Assembly (NCBI RefSeq): GCF_000227135.1
Contig: NC_018260.1
Coordinates: 344,429-408,428, forward strand
Direction of reading: 5' to 3'
Origin: Leishmania donovani
Lineage: Eukaryota; Euglenozoa; Kinetoplastea; Trypanosomatida; Trypanosomatidae
DNA: 64,000 nucleotides
Part shown: in pieces, positions 42,729 to 53,036 of the stretch
Layout: each line of letters begins with the position of its first letter
How positions within the stretch are numbered: the stretch's first letter is position 1
Notes under the pieces: generated by a model
Database searches by the model: none
What the model was told of the DNA's origin: nothing
The model's input: the letters and a program-made list of their open reading frames with translations, nothing else
Made by a program: the position numbers and the translations under genes

Positions 42729-43311
42729 CTAAGCCTCGTCACTTCCCGGAATTTGCGAAAGGTCGCCCTGGCAAGCACACACACACACACACAACTCTCG
42801 CGTGCACCTCGATGACGGCTTCTTCGGCAGGGTGCAAGCGGCTGAGTCGGCACATAGGATCCTCCCTGGGTTCCTACCTCGACCGTCCTCTCTCTCTTTC
42901 TCCCTTTCATCCTGCTGCCCCCTTCGAATCCAGTCGGTGGTCAGCCCTCCCGTCGACCCCGTACTCGCCCGCCGCCCCGCGTCCGCCTCTCTCTCTCTCT
43001 CGCTCTTTTCCCGCACAATGCACACAGATCATCTCAGGCGTACTCTCCATTGTTGTCTCCCTTCTCGTTTCTACTTCCCGTGCATTTCGCCCTTTGCCTT
43101 TGTTTTGTGGGCACGTTGTCTTCTGCACACCATACGTCGCGCGGTGCATGCGCTCCTCCTCGTCCGCTTCTCGACGGCACCGCTTCATCGCCGCACCCGC
43201 GGTAGCCCCCCTCACTTTCCCTCTGTCCTTCTCTCACACACACCCACTCAGGGTCGACATCACGTGAGACGCTCTTGCACGGCGCACGCTCTCTCCCCCA
43301 TTCTCTACTAC

Positions 43312-43313
43312 AG
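43312..43313 (+). promoter_or_regulatory. Candidate spliced-leader acceptor AG
   Basis: Preceded by C/T-rich sequence (about 43287-43308). It leaves a 67-nt ATG-free leader. The competing AG at 43378-43379 follows a better tract but leaves a 1-nt leader. Confidence 0.4.
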
Positions 43314-43380
43314 GCACTTTTTGCTGTCGTCGTTGCTTACGTGTTTTGCTCCCCTCCCCTTCCCCCCCCCAAATTCCAGG

Positions 43381-44112
43381 ATGTCTCGTGTGTCGAACAA
43401 GATTAGCGGCGGCAGGGCGTGCCAGACAGTGATCGATCACGGCTACTACCTGAAGCCCATGACGGGCAATCCGTACCTGTGCACTCAGCACGACGGCGTC
43501 ACGACGGCCTACCAGCAAGGCTTCGCTCCCAAGGACGCCCACTGGCTGTACCGCTTTCGCTACAATCTGCTGCCGCAGGGTATGTCAGGCGGCTTCTTCT
43601 CCCGAAACCCGTACGGTCGCTACGTGCACTGGCTGGAGGTAAGCACGATTGAGAAGATGCGCCTGCAGATGCTGACCATGGAATCCGTGCCGTGCTCGGT
43701 TGTGTCCGTCATTCTGCTGGTCTTCACCATGTGGCACTCCTACCGACTTGCCTTCCTGCACCCAGACATCACCCTCTACAACTTGGGTCTGTGGCCCACC
43801 AAGCCGTGGGTACAGCAGCAGCGCTTCAACAAGAAGAAGGAGTTTGATCAAGATGTGTACCGCTGGGTGTGCCGCGCGCCGGAATTCATGATAGACGACC
43901 CGATCCGCGACATGTACAAGATGGGCATTGCCGCCAACGACCCAGTCCTCGCCATGGCCAAGGAGCAGGGAGTGGCAAGCCAGATGACCATGGCCCAGGC
44001 CGAGTACACATCGGCGGCGCCGGACATTCGCCGCGTCATTGCCAACGCCCGCAAGGACGTCGAGCGCAGTACACAGTCGAGCACAGCGACGAGCGCCATG
44101 ATAGGCGTGTAG
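43381..44112 (+). CDS. Conserved-looking single-TM protein, possibly mitochondrial
   Basis: A 243-residue protein I do not recognise. Residues 1-100 are soluble and rich in Tyr, Gly and Arg. One hydrophobic segment lies at about 102-123 (VPCSVVSVILLVFTMWHSY). It is followed by an aromatic stretch (LHPDITLYNLGLWPTKPW), then a charged helical tail with an Ala/Met/Gln-rich end. The basic N terminus without acidic residues in the first ~17 positions, one central TM and aromatic boundaries recall small accessory subunits of mitochondrial inner-membrane complexes, but this is only inference. The ATG at 43381 is directly preceded by a pyrimidine tract and AG (43378-43379). Composition changes sharply at this codon from pyrimidine-derived to protein-like, which supports it as the start. 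Confidence 0.75.
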   Translation: MSRVSNKISGGRACQTVIDHGYYLKPMTGNPYLCTQHDGVTTAYQQGFAPKDAHWLYRFRYNLLPQGMSGGFFSRNPYGRYVHWLEVSTIEKMRLQMLTMESVPCSVVSVILLVFTMWHSYRLAFLHPDITLYNLGLWPTKPWVQQQRFNKKKEFDQDVYRWVCRAPEFMIDDPIRDMYKMGIAANDPVLAMAKEQGVASQMTMAQAEYTSAAPDIRRVIANARKDVERSTQSSTATSAMIGV

Positions 44113-47100
44113 GCCATCTAAAGATTCGTTTTAAAGTAAGCAAACAAGATGAAGGAGGGGCACAAGAGGGACAACAGATGGCATAAAAAGGGGGCGTTAC
44201 AGTCTTCTGTGAGGCGCGCGCAACCGACAACAACTGCATGAGGCACACAAACCTTGCACGACAGTGATGGCAAATACGAAACGGGTGGGACGGGGGGATA
44301 TGAGCCAAAAAAGAAGACTGGAAAGGAAGGGCATCAAGAGAAGTGGAAAGTTCACTCGCACCCCTCCCCCACTCCCTCAACCCTCTAAACGGGAGCAGTA
44401 GATCTAGCGCTCGCAAGGCAGCGGTGTGTTTTCGGCTGCCTCCACCGCGCTCTTCTCTCAATCGCTGTCACGTGTCTCACACCTAGCTTTCCCCGCTCCG
44501 ATTCGCCCTTTCACGAGCAGCTAAAAGGAGAGCAAGTAACGGTGGACTTGCGGCCCTGCTCCTCATGCCTGAGCTCAAGCGACCTCGTGTGGTGTTCTCT
44601 CTCCGAATCCCACAGATTCGTTTTTGTTGTTTTCCGCCTTCTCGTGCGCAACGAGCTTTACCCTGGGCACACGTTTCTATTGTTTGTCGTCCTCCTCCCC
44701 TCTCACACCCTCACTTCCCTCTTTCTTCCGATTTATCCAGTGCATGGGAAGCTGTCTCTGCGTTTGTGTGTGTGTGTGGTGTGTGCGTTCGAGTGCCTGT
44801 AGACTTTTTCTTATCTTGTGTGTTTGTTTGTTCGCCTCTGAATTTGTGTATCTCCAATGCCATATTCGGTGGCTCCCTCTCCTCCCTTCTTCTCTCTTTC
44901 TCAGTTGTTTCTTCCACTTCATCCCGGAGGCTCATGCCAAGGGCGGGGGCGCGCGACGCTATGAGAATGTCCCCGTTTTTTTTTCTTGTCTTTCTTTTGC
45001 TTCTCGTGCCCCTCCCTCTCTTCCCCTCCCTGTGCCCTTGCCGCGTCTACACTGTCGCTGTGGGCTTCCGCAAACGAACGCGGTCGGGGGAGCCTTGAGC
45101 GAAGGAGAGATACTCGGTGCGCACGCGCACCCGCGTAGAGGGGTGCATAGGCGCTTGTACTCAGACAGACAGGCACTTGTCCTCACGCTTAAATTTTCGT
45201 GTTTTGAGTTGCGTCAAGGTTCTCACTGGCGAGCGCGCATCGCGATATTAGCCCAGAGAAGTGTTGCATGTGTGTTTCGAGCAGATGCAGCAGCCCTCGT
45301 CCTCTTTCTTTACTTGCCCAAGACGGCGCACTGCCCTTTGCCGACGATGCCTGCCGCTGTCGTGCCGTTTTGCCGCCGCACGTTTTCTTCGGCAACGTCT
45401 TCTTTTTGTTGTTCGTTGATGTCGCGTTTCCCTATGTATTGCCGTCTATTTCGCAGTGTGTGTGTGTGTGGTGGTGGTGGCATGCTGTCCTCATCGTGAT
45501 TTTCCTGAGCGTCCCGACATCCTTCGTGCGTGCTGCAGGAGAGCTGCACACTTGCCTTCTCCACCCTTCGCGTCCTCCTTCCTCCTCCACATCGAAGGTC
45601 ACGGGAGCTCCGCTCCTCGCCGCGTGTCTTCAGAACGTCCCGGAAAGAAACTAGAGCCGAGAGCGCGGGAGAGACATTCCTCTTGCAGATCAACCACAAA
45701 AAGGTTTGACAGGTCGGCAAGAGCTCATCGATTCCATCTACGTGTGCGCAGAATCCTGCAGCCCTCGTCGTCGCCCACCTGAGGACGCCGTAAATGGTAG
45801 CGACCTTTGTGTGCATGTGTTCAGGTTTATGCACCCTTGAGGCCGTTTCGCTCGCTGTGCACGCGAAGTTGATAGACGCATCCAAAATGCTGGGGAACGA
45901 ATGCGCGCAAGGGGCACCCATGGATTACCTGACGGTTGGGCTGTCGACGAACCCGCTTGTGCCCTTTCCCACTTACCGCACGGCACCGCAGCGGCCAGTA
46001 AACGTGCGCCCATACGTTGGCGGGCGTGCGTGAGCGTGAGTGGAGGTGCTGGGGCAGACGCCTTTGGCTGGCTCTGACCGAAAGAAAGCATATGCCTTAC
46101 TGATAGGGGTGGCCGTCGGCGAGAAAATCGAGAAGATGATGCGCACAAAGTGGATGATAGGGAAGCGGCATTATTATACGCTGCGGTTTGAAAGCACGCG
46201 ATCACCGGCGAAACATAAAGAGCGGAAGGAAAGGAGACGATGGGGAAGGACAGACGCGACGGTGGCCGAGGCCGCGCGGAGAGAAAGAGAGAAGAAGGCA
46301 GATGGCGTCCCGCGTTCTTCTTCCTTTTTCGCTTCTGTGCGTGTCCCACATAGATATGACGCTACGAACGCAGCTCGCACGCCTTGCGGGGCGGTCGGCA
46401 CTAGTGCACGACCCCCTCCCCTCCCCGAGCCCTGCACTGGTGTGTAGTTCACTGTGTGTTCGCCTTGTCACACTAGTGCTGGAAGATGGCCCGGACCTAT
46501 CGTGTGCTCTCGAGTCGTCCTATGTTGGTATGCGTGTGTGCGCGCGTAGAAACGTTTATGTCTTCTTTTTGTTTTCCCTGCGACGGGGTGTCCTGTGCAC
46601 CGAAGCGCAGTGAGGCAACCATGATCCGACGAACAACAGCACACAAAAGGGAGCCATGAGACGTCGGCGTTGGCGGTACCGCTTGCGTGTGCATGCGTGC
46701 ACATGGATGGCAGAGCTCACCTTCTCCGGGCGGTTATGTTGTTGATCGTGTTGCACGCTCTTCGATTTCTAACGGGGCTGCATGCTCTTGAAGGCATACA
46801 AAGGAGAGAGAAGCAAAAAAGAAGAACGTTCTGTGGTGAAGGGTTGTCAGTGATGTGATCCAGCGCAACGTATGTGGCGGAAGGAAACGAAGGCGTCTCG
46901 TGCGTGTGTGTGTGTGCGCGCGCGATCATCGTCAGCGATATGCTCTTGGCAATGTTGTTGATGTTGGCGTATTCGATGACAGTGTCGGTGTCTGTAATCG
47001 ACTTTGGCCTGTTTGGTTTGAAGATCTGCTGACGCGTGCATGAAAGAATATATAGCGCACATGTTTGTGTCCTGGAGAGGAGTTGCGCGATTCTGGACAC

Positions 47101-47147
47101 TTCTCTCTTTAGGTGATGTGTCTTTTTTTCTTGTACCTCGCGCTGCT

Positions 47148-47758
47148 ACCCTGATGACGGGGGGGGGGGGGGCACACTTCTGTGCGTCGTACTGCCGCAC
47201 GGCCAATTGCACCCCCACTCCCTCGGGAAGCCTTGCAGCTCCCGCCCCCCCCCGCTATGTCCCTGTAAAACGTCGAACCTCACTTCCAGTCATAGCAGGG
47301 ACAAGTGCCTACGGCATAGGGAACTCAGAGCGATGCATCGCTGTCGATGGCGGCGGTTAGGTCCTGGGCGACGTGGCGTCGGAGTGACTTGCGACAGTGA
47401 ACGCGTTTGTACCAGCCCATATGGCAAGCGAAGTGTCAGCGTGACTCAAGTGTACCCCACACCCGGCTCTCGCACTGCCCACTGGTGCGGGGAAGCATGA
47501 GTCCCCCCGCGAGAGGGAGATGCTCCAGGGGTGGCGACCAGCATGATGAGGGAACGGCTGCGAGGCGACCTGCGGGGTGAGGAACGGGCGGGTAGGGCTG
47601 GAGGGCGGGGGCCGCGCCCCATATGGCCGAGCCGGCGCAGCTGGTGTGATGCGTGCGTGTCTTTGGCATGCTTCGCACCACACCGGTGGGGGCCTGAGGC
47701 AGGGCAGGGGTAGCGTGGGGTTGAGCTCGTGTTGTGTATGGCAGAGAATGCCAAAACC
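47148..47758 (+). mobile_element. SIDER2-like degenerate retroposon, copy 3
   Basis: About 611 bp collinear with copies 1 and 2. The 5' signature CCCTGATGACGGGG runs into an expanded poly-G run, then CACACTTCTGTGCGTCG. The middle contains GCGTGACTCAAGTGTACC and CTCGCACTGCCCACTGGTG. The 3' block reads CCATATGGCCGAGCCGGCG, then GATGCGTGCGTGTCTTTGGC, GGTGGGGGCCTGAGGCAGGG and a tail ending GCCAAAACC. The 3' half matches copy 1 most closely, including the shared CGGGGGCCGxGCCCCATATG block. It is sense-oriented, about 3 kb after the preceding stop and 0.8 kb before the YEATS gene. Confidence 0.75.
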
Positions 47759-48472
47759 TTGAAGAAACAAGAACTCTCGCTGTTGATAATAAATCTTCTC
47801 ATTTTTTTTTGCTGCGCATGTCGTGTATGAAGGATGTGTCGCGGAGGCCGCGCACGCCGCGTCAGCGGCTTCTGCGTTTTTGGTGTGTAGGCATGTCTGT
47901 CTCGGTGATGGTGTAGCATGGCGTGTTTGGTGCGTGTGCGTCGCTGGACATACTATTCTTTGTAGGAATTAGTAGGAGATAAGTATACGCTTCGTGTGTA
48001 TGAATGCATGTCTTTCGTTTTATTTTGTTTGCCATGATTTTCTATTCGTTCGAAGTGGAAATCGAAAAGCCAAGTCTCCAGAAAGCACGTGTTTTTGGCA
48101 TAGGCGGTGGGAGGAGGGGGCTGAGGATGTGCGTCGACAAGTGTGGGACGATGCGATGCCGTTTTGCACAGCCTTCATAACGTCTCCGCCTTGGCGAGCT
48201 GAGCAAAACAAATGCGAAACGGAAGTCTTTTGTGTTGCCCCGTGCAATGCAAAGGCAAGAGCCGATTCGGCGGTGTCAGTTGCGCGGGCACGAGCGAGCG
48301 CATGTGTCAGGCGCGCATTCCCCGCCCACCCTTTCTCTTTCTCGCTGCTTTAGGTGCTGTGAGCTCTTTGCCACGGCAGCGGCAACGTTCGTGCGAGAAC
48401 GTTCTACCCCCTCTGTGTCTGTGTGTGTGTGTGGTTTCATTCCGCTCAAAGTCCTTCATCTTTCCTGAATGG

Positions 48473-48505
48473 CTTCACCTTTCCCCCACCCCCACCCGCC
48501 TCCAG
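48473..48505 (+). promoter_or_regulatory. Polypyrimidine tract and candidate spliced-leader acceptor
   Basis: The C-rich tract at 48473-48502 ends in CTCCAG, with AG at 48504-48505. It lies downstream of an in-frame ATG at 48469, so its use would remove that ATG and make 48589 the start, with an 83-nt leader. A weaker AG lies at 48450-48451. Confidence 0.45.
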
Positions 48506-48588
48506 CAGCGTACCTAGGCCCCGCTTGCCCTCTGACTGTGCCAACCCACCTCGTGGCTGTTTTTGAGGGGTGTCCTGAGCGCCCTACA

Positions 48589-49926
48589 ATGTCTGCTGAA
48601 TCACAGCGTGTCGTTTACGGCGCGACGTTCGACATCCCGTACGCCATCGGCAGTGTCTCGGTTCCACTCGAAGCCCTTGGCGCACCCTCACCGTCACGAG
48701 TAGGAGTGCAGGACGCGCGTGGGGCCGGCCCGTCCCCGTCCCCCTCGCGCCGTCGCGGTGTCAGCTCCGGCAACATCAGCTCCGTGCGTCGATGCACGCA
48801 CCACCGGTACTGCTACGTCCGCGACGGCAGCGAGCTCTTGCAGGACGCCTTCTATCGGTGGTTGGAGCAGCAGCGGCAAGAGCACCGGGAAGGCACCCAT
48901 GCAAGTAGCACGGGCGGTCCCCCGCATGAGGCCTCCGGAGGACCGTTGACTCCTGCGACCGACTCAGCATCCTCCACCAATGCCCCCTCATCGGCACCGC
49001 CCGATGCGCCGAGTAGTCCCTCGCTCTTTTACGCCTCCGTGAAGTGCGTGGTGTTTGTGCTGCCAAATAGCTTTCCCCGTCCCCGCCGTGTTCTGCGGCG
49101 CCCGCCCTTCATCATCGAGGACGACACCTGGGCAGAGCATGTTGTGGAGGTACAACTGCACTTCTGGCCGCATCTCAAGATCCCGCCCGCCACGGTCGTG
49201 CATCAGGCTCTGCTGGAGCGTCGCGTTTTGACTGCGCCACCGCCTTATCAGAGTGGCGCTGTGTCGCCTGCGGCGCCGACGGAAGATTTGCGCGAGGTGT
49301 GGGTGCCGCAGCTGTTGGCGAGCACCTATGGCAAGCCGAAGTTGCTATCGGTAGCCACAAATGTGGCGGTGCCTGCACCGGCCCGTCGTGCGACCGCACC
49401 TGCACCAGGCACTGCCAAAGCTGCCAGTCGTGTGGTTGTCGTGGCTGAGAAGGTCGACACCCTTCACTTGTATCACCCTTCTCTCGACGTGATCCGACAC
49501 ATTCGGGCGGTGCTCGCCATGTCGCGGATGCCCATTCTGGAGGCGGTGCGCGACGCCTTCGACGCAACGTACTCGGCGCAGCCTTCTACGAATGCGGATG
49601 GCAACAGCCACGGTGCGCGCTCTCCCACACCCACTGACGCGGCGGCAACGTCTAGGGCTGCCGAGGACTCGTCGCTCTTAACGCCGTTCGCGCATTCGTG
49701 GTCGCTTCCATTTGAGGATATCATCGCTGAGTACGCGGAGCAGCGGGCGTCGACGTCGGTGGCGGTGCTTCAAGCGGTATTGGAGAAGCTGAAGCGTGAG
49801 CGGCAGGAGATGGAGAAGTCTTGCGAGCGGTCCATGGAGGAGATTGCGGAGCTGGCCACCGTCGTACTCCCCACCCAACTAGAACGGGTGCACATGCGGT
49901 GCATGAAGCTGCACAAGAAGGAGTAG
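48589..49926 (+). CDS. YEATS-domain protein (Yaf9/GAS41-like)
   Basis: A 445-residue protein with a YEATS acyl-lysine reader domain in pieces: VVYGATF at about 7-13; HHRYCYVRDG at about 70-79, matching the family's HxWxVYVR strand; CVVFVLPNSFPRPRRVLRRPPF at about 152-174; and TWAEHVVEVQLHF at about 180-192. Trp181 occupies the aromatic cage position, while His184 replaces the usual Phe. A Ser/Pro/Ala insertion of about 50 residues (about 95-145) interrupts the domain, and another follows strand VYGATF. A C-terminal coiled coil (about 380-430) resembles that of Yaf9/GAS41, which joins NuA4 and SWR1 complexes. A role in histone acetyl recognition is therefore inferred. Start: an in-frame ATG at 48469 would add a 40-residue Pro-rich N terminus, but the acceptor at 48504-48505 favours 48589. 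Confidence 0.83.
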   Translation: MSAESQRVVYGATFDIPYAIGSVSVPLEALGAPSPSRVGVQDARGAGPSPSPSRRRGVSSGNISSVRRCTHHRYCYVRDGSELLQDAFYRWLEQQRQEHREGTHASSTGGPPHEASGGPLTPATDSASSTNAPSSAPPDAPSSPSLFYASVKCVVFVLPNSFPRPRRVLRRPPFIIEDDTWAEHVVEVQLHFWPHLKIPPATVVHQALLERRVLTAPPPYQSGAVSPAAPTEDLREVWVPQLLASTYGKPKLLSVATNVAVPAPARRATAPAPGTAKAASRVVVVAEKVDTLHLYHPSLDVIRHIRAVLAMSRMPILEAVRDAFDATYSAQPSTNADGNSHGARSPTPTDAAATSRAAEDSSLLTPFAHSWSLPFEDIIAEYAEQRASTSVAVLQAVLEKLKRERQEMEKSCERSMEEIAELATVVLPTQLERVHMRCMKLHKKE

Positions 49927-50296
49927 GTGAGCTGCGTCGTAGGCTGTGCCTCTTTGCTTCTCCTTCACCGCACCCTCCTCCTCTCTTCGGCTGGGGATGA
50001 GGCGGGGTGACAGAGATGTACTCGCCAACTGATCCAATGCGGGTTTGGTGTTTCGATCCATTTTGCGTGGGTACACCAGAATGAAGGCTGGGTCTGCGCG
50101 CGCCCCTTTGGCAAAGGAGGTGCGTGCCTGTGTGTGTGTGTGTGTGCGTGTGTGCGTGCACCACAGCGATGCCGGTCTTTTGTCGCTGCGGCCCCCTTCC
50201 TCTTTGTTATTCGTTCACCCGTCTGTCCCGTGTGACAGTCGCCTGCTCACAAGCAACCCACGGGAAGACAGAAATTTGAAACTAAAGCAAAAGGAA

Positions 50297-50325
50297 AGCG
50301 CGCGAGGCATTTTGACTCGCGCGCT
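50297..50325 (+). other. Perfect 10-bp GC-rich stem-loop in noncoding region
   Basis: The arms at 50297-50306 (AGCGCGCGAG) and 50316-50325 are exact reverse complements around a 9-nt T-rich loop. It lies about 370 nt after the YEATS stop codon, probably in its 3' UTR. Confidence 0.6.
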
Positions 50326-52309
50326 CTCACGCCTCCCGCCAGCGCAAGTGCTTCTGCCGTCATGCGCGTGAGAAGCGGCGTTGCATCCCATATGGCTGAG
50401 CACCAAAGGGTATCGATGTACAAGTGAGATGTGAAGAGAGCACCACCAGGAGTCAGACACGCACAGAGAGAGAAGAAATTGATGTCATGTAGGGGCGTGT
50501 GTGCTGTGCATCAGGTGGAGGTTGAAAACGTTGTCTGTGCGTTTTTTTTTTGGAAACGACGCCTCATCCTTTGGCCTTTGCCTTCACACATGCACACATG
50601 CAGTCTCTCCCTTTCTCACCTTCCCCACGCCACCCTATTCCTTACTCCTGGCCCTCTTTCGTCCTTCCCTGCCGGTACATCATCTTCATATCCACACAAA
50701 TACATGTGTATAATATACTGGCGCAAATGTGATATCAAAATAGCTTGCTACCCTACGCTCGCTACTGTTTCCCTCTCTCTCTCGATCTCTTTTTTTCCGT
50801 TCTTGCTTTCAAACACCAGTCATACACATATAGATATATACTATTAGTGGCCCATCTCTCCCTTCATGTGTGTGCCTCTTGTACTCTTGGCGTTGTCGTG
50901 TTGTCCTGGTCAGCTTCTATTACGCACTCTCTTTTTCGTCGTGTGTGCCAACACCACCGAAGGCGAACAGAGGTGCAAGCAAGGCTGGCGCTGCCCCTTC
51001 TTGTTAAGCGTAAACTAACGCATACGGACACGTACAAGCTGCCCGAAGAAAAATAGGCAGTACGCTGAAGGAAAAAGAGGCGCACGCCCCACCACCTCCT
51101 CCTCCAACAAGCTGTACGTACACGCGTACACGAGCAAAGGGTGAACATTAACCAACCGCCAAGCCGTCAAGGGAAACTCTTCATTGATCTCATTTTCTTT
51201 CGTCCTTTGAGGCATCTATAGGGCGGTGCTTGTGTGCCCCTCTCTTTCTTCTCGCTCCCGCCTCCCCTCGCGCGCCCTTCACAGCATCGGTGTCTTTCTA
51301 GTTCCCTTCTTCTTTTCTTTCACCCCTTCTCCTCCGCCTTTGGCCGTGTCCGTCTCATTGTGCGCTTAGTTTTGCGGCTCTTTGTACCTCCGTTGGCGTC
51401 GCCGTTTCCTTTTTTTTTCGGTTGCTCGCTCCCCCCCCCCACCACCACCACCACCACCGTCCCCTCAACGTCATCTTGTTCTATGCGTTGTCGCTATATT
51501 TTTTGCTCCCTTTCTCTCTTTTTCTTTTTACTGCTTCACTGAAGCTCTTGTACGAACCGAGTACCTCAGCCTCTTATCTTGTTTGCATTGTGGTCCTCTC
51601 TTCCTCCCTCTCTCCCTCCCTCGCCCCGTGTTTTTTCTTTCGCCGTCCCTCTTTCTCTACTGTGTGTGTGCGCGCGTGGGTAGGTGTAGGTCTGTGTCCC
51701 ATTTTCGCTTTCTTTGCGATTCTAGTGTTTACTTCTACGGTTGGTTTGGGTCCTCCGCCTGTTTCTGTGGAACTCCGCAATTACGCCGCCGCCGCCGCCC
51801 ACCCTCTCACCACCCCATTCTCTCACAGCCTCAGCGGTTTCGGCTTCCCTTTTTTTTCTACCAAAAGAGGTCGACAAGGGAAAACGAAACTCCAGCCCAG
51901 GAGGGTAGCAGGAAAACAAACAAAAAGCGTGACGCATCGGGCACGCACGCACAAGGAAAACAAAAAGGGAACCGGTCGTTTCGTTACCGCTGCAGCGCCA
52001 ACACCATTTTTTTTTTCGTTCTTCTCTCCTTTTGTGTGTCTGGCCTGCCCACCCCCTCCCCAACGGTACAGCCAGACGCACTCACGCGGACACAGGATCG
52101 ACGAACAAGGAGGAAGAAGGCAACGCTCGATTTTTTCTCCTGTCATCTCGACCCTCGCTGCGGCTGTTGTCTCCTTGCTCTTCATTCTCCGTCTTTGATA
52201 TCACTTTCGGCCTCTTCGGAGGGGAGTCCTTCTTCCCTTCCTTATACTTTAACGCCTGTCGCCTTTCGCACCTTTGAGACGTTGCTGCTCCAGCTTCTGG
52301 TCTGATTTG

Positions 52310-52399
52310 TTTTTTTTTTCGCTGTTGTGCATCGTTCCCCTTCATCCCTCTTTTCGACTCGTACATCTTCCTGCTTTGTGGGCTCGCTTGCTCGTGCAG
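52310..52399 (+). promoter_or_regulatory. Polypyrimidine tract and candidate spliced-leader acceptor
   Basis: T-run and pyrimidine-rich DNA ends in CTCGTGCAG, with AG at 52398-52399. The leader is 25 nt and contains no ATG. Confidence 0.5.
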
Positions 52400-52424
52400 A
52401 GCCCTTCTTTTGCAAATAAAGACG

Positions 52425-53036
52425 ATGAGCAAGCCGTTGAACGCGCTGGTGGTCTGTGGACCCTCTGGAGTAGGCAAGGGAACCCTGCTGGGCCGCCTCC
52501 TCCGCGAGTACCCCAACCGCTTTGCCTACTCGGTGTCGCACACAACACGTCAACCGCGCCAGGGAGAGGTGAATGGCCGCGAGTACCACTTCACCGACCG
52601 CGAGAGCATCCTCAAGATGCGCGACAATAACGAGTTCCTCGAGCTGTGCGACGTGCACGGCAACTTCTACGGCACGAGCGTTGCCGCCGTGCACGCTGTG
52701 CAGAAAGAGGGGAAGGTGTGCGTCATCGAGATTGATGTGAAGGGGGCACAGAAACTGTTCAACCGTACCGATAATGCGCTGAACGCCGTGTACTTCTTTA
52801 TCACGGCCCCCAGAGAGGAGCTGCGCAAGCGTATCATGAAGCGTGGCGCCGATGACGAAACGATGCTGCAGCGGCGTCTAGAGACGGCCGAGTTAGAATA
52901 CAAGTTCGTCGATGAGAATCCCGACTTCTTCTCTGTGCTGCTGGTGAATGATGAGCTAGAGGCAGCGTACGCCGCCCTCTTGGCCGCCATCAACGACCAG
53001 CTGGTGAAGCACAACATGGAGAAGCTGGCTGCATAG
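52425..53036 (+). CDS. Guanylate kinase
   Basis: A 203-residue GMP kinase that converts GMP plus ATP to GDP plus ADP. The full set of family residues is present at a constant offset of +4 from the yeast enzyme: P-loop GPSGVGKG at 12-19; GMP-binding Ser38, Arg42, Arg45, Glu48 and Tyr54 (RQPRQGEVNGREYHF); Glu73; and Tyr82 in GNFYGTS. They are followed by IEIDVKGA (about 101-108) and the lid with KRGADDET. The length is that of a single-domain cytosolic enzyme. No C-terminal SKL-type glycosomal signal is seen (it ends KLAA). The ATG at 52425 is the first ATG after the acceptor; no upstream in-frame ATG exists. Confidence 0.96.
   Translation: MSKPLNALVVCGPSGVGKGTLLGRLLREYPNRFAYSVSHTTRQPRQGEVNGREYHFTDRESILKMRDNNEFLELCDVHGNFYGTSVAAVHAVQKEGKVCVIEIDVKGAQKLFNRTDNALNAVYFFITAPREELRKRIMKRGADDETMLQRRLETAELEYKFVDENPDFFSVLLVNDELEAAYAALLAAINDQLVKHNMEKLAA

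Larger units (their letters stand above)
42548..43380. other. Intergenic region upstream of the one-TM protein
   Basis: About 830 nt, with ACT/GCT triplets and a TTGG repeat at 42676-42728, an AC repeat at 42778-42793, and C/T-rich DNA to the next gene. AG candidates are at 43312-43313 and 43378-43379. The open frame continuing upstream of 43381 is pyrimidine-derived and not considered coding. Confidence 0.6.
44113..48588. other. 4.5-kb intergenic region with SIDER2-like element
   Basis: No convincing protein gene. It holds TG repeats near 44766-44780 and 45457-45470, a poly-G run at 47160-47172 inside the SIDER2-like element (47148-47758), and a C/T tract with AG at 48504-48505 near the YEATS gene. 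Frames of 200-290 codons at 44624-45499 (+) and 45310-45921 (-) show no recognisable domain and biased composition. Some unrecognised noncoding transcript is possible. Confidence 0.5.
49927..52424. other. 2.5-kb intergenic region between YEATS and guanylate kinase genes
   Basis: No convincing gene. It contains a TG repeat near 50131-50147, a perfect 10-bp hairpin at 50297-50325, AT-rich patches at 50700-50850 and long pyrimidine stretches from 51230 to 52380. AG at 52398-52399 is the likely acceptor for the kinase gene. Confidence 0.6.

Noticed and set aside
43018..43380. N-terminal extension of the one-TM protein from an ATG at 43018
   Set aside because: The added ~121 residues are translated from polypyrimidine and CA-rich DNA and contain both candidate acceptor sites, so they are likely removed or untranslated.
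44624..45499. 291-codon + strand open frame in the 44-48 kb gap
   Set aside because: Cys/Ser/Leu/Phe-rich with no motif; it begins in a pyrimidine tract and overlaps equally long frames in other phases.
46968..47035. Second possible C/D snoRNA (CGATGACA with CTGA downstream)
   Set aside because: The C box matches only 5 of 7 positions and the terminal pairing is minimal; chance occurrence is likely.
48469..48588. N-terminal extension of the YEATS protein from an earlier in-frame ATG
   Set aside because: The extension is Pro/His-rich, derived from the C-rich tract, and the best acceptor AG (48504-48505) lies downstream of this ATG; kept only as an alternative.
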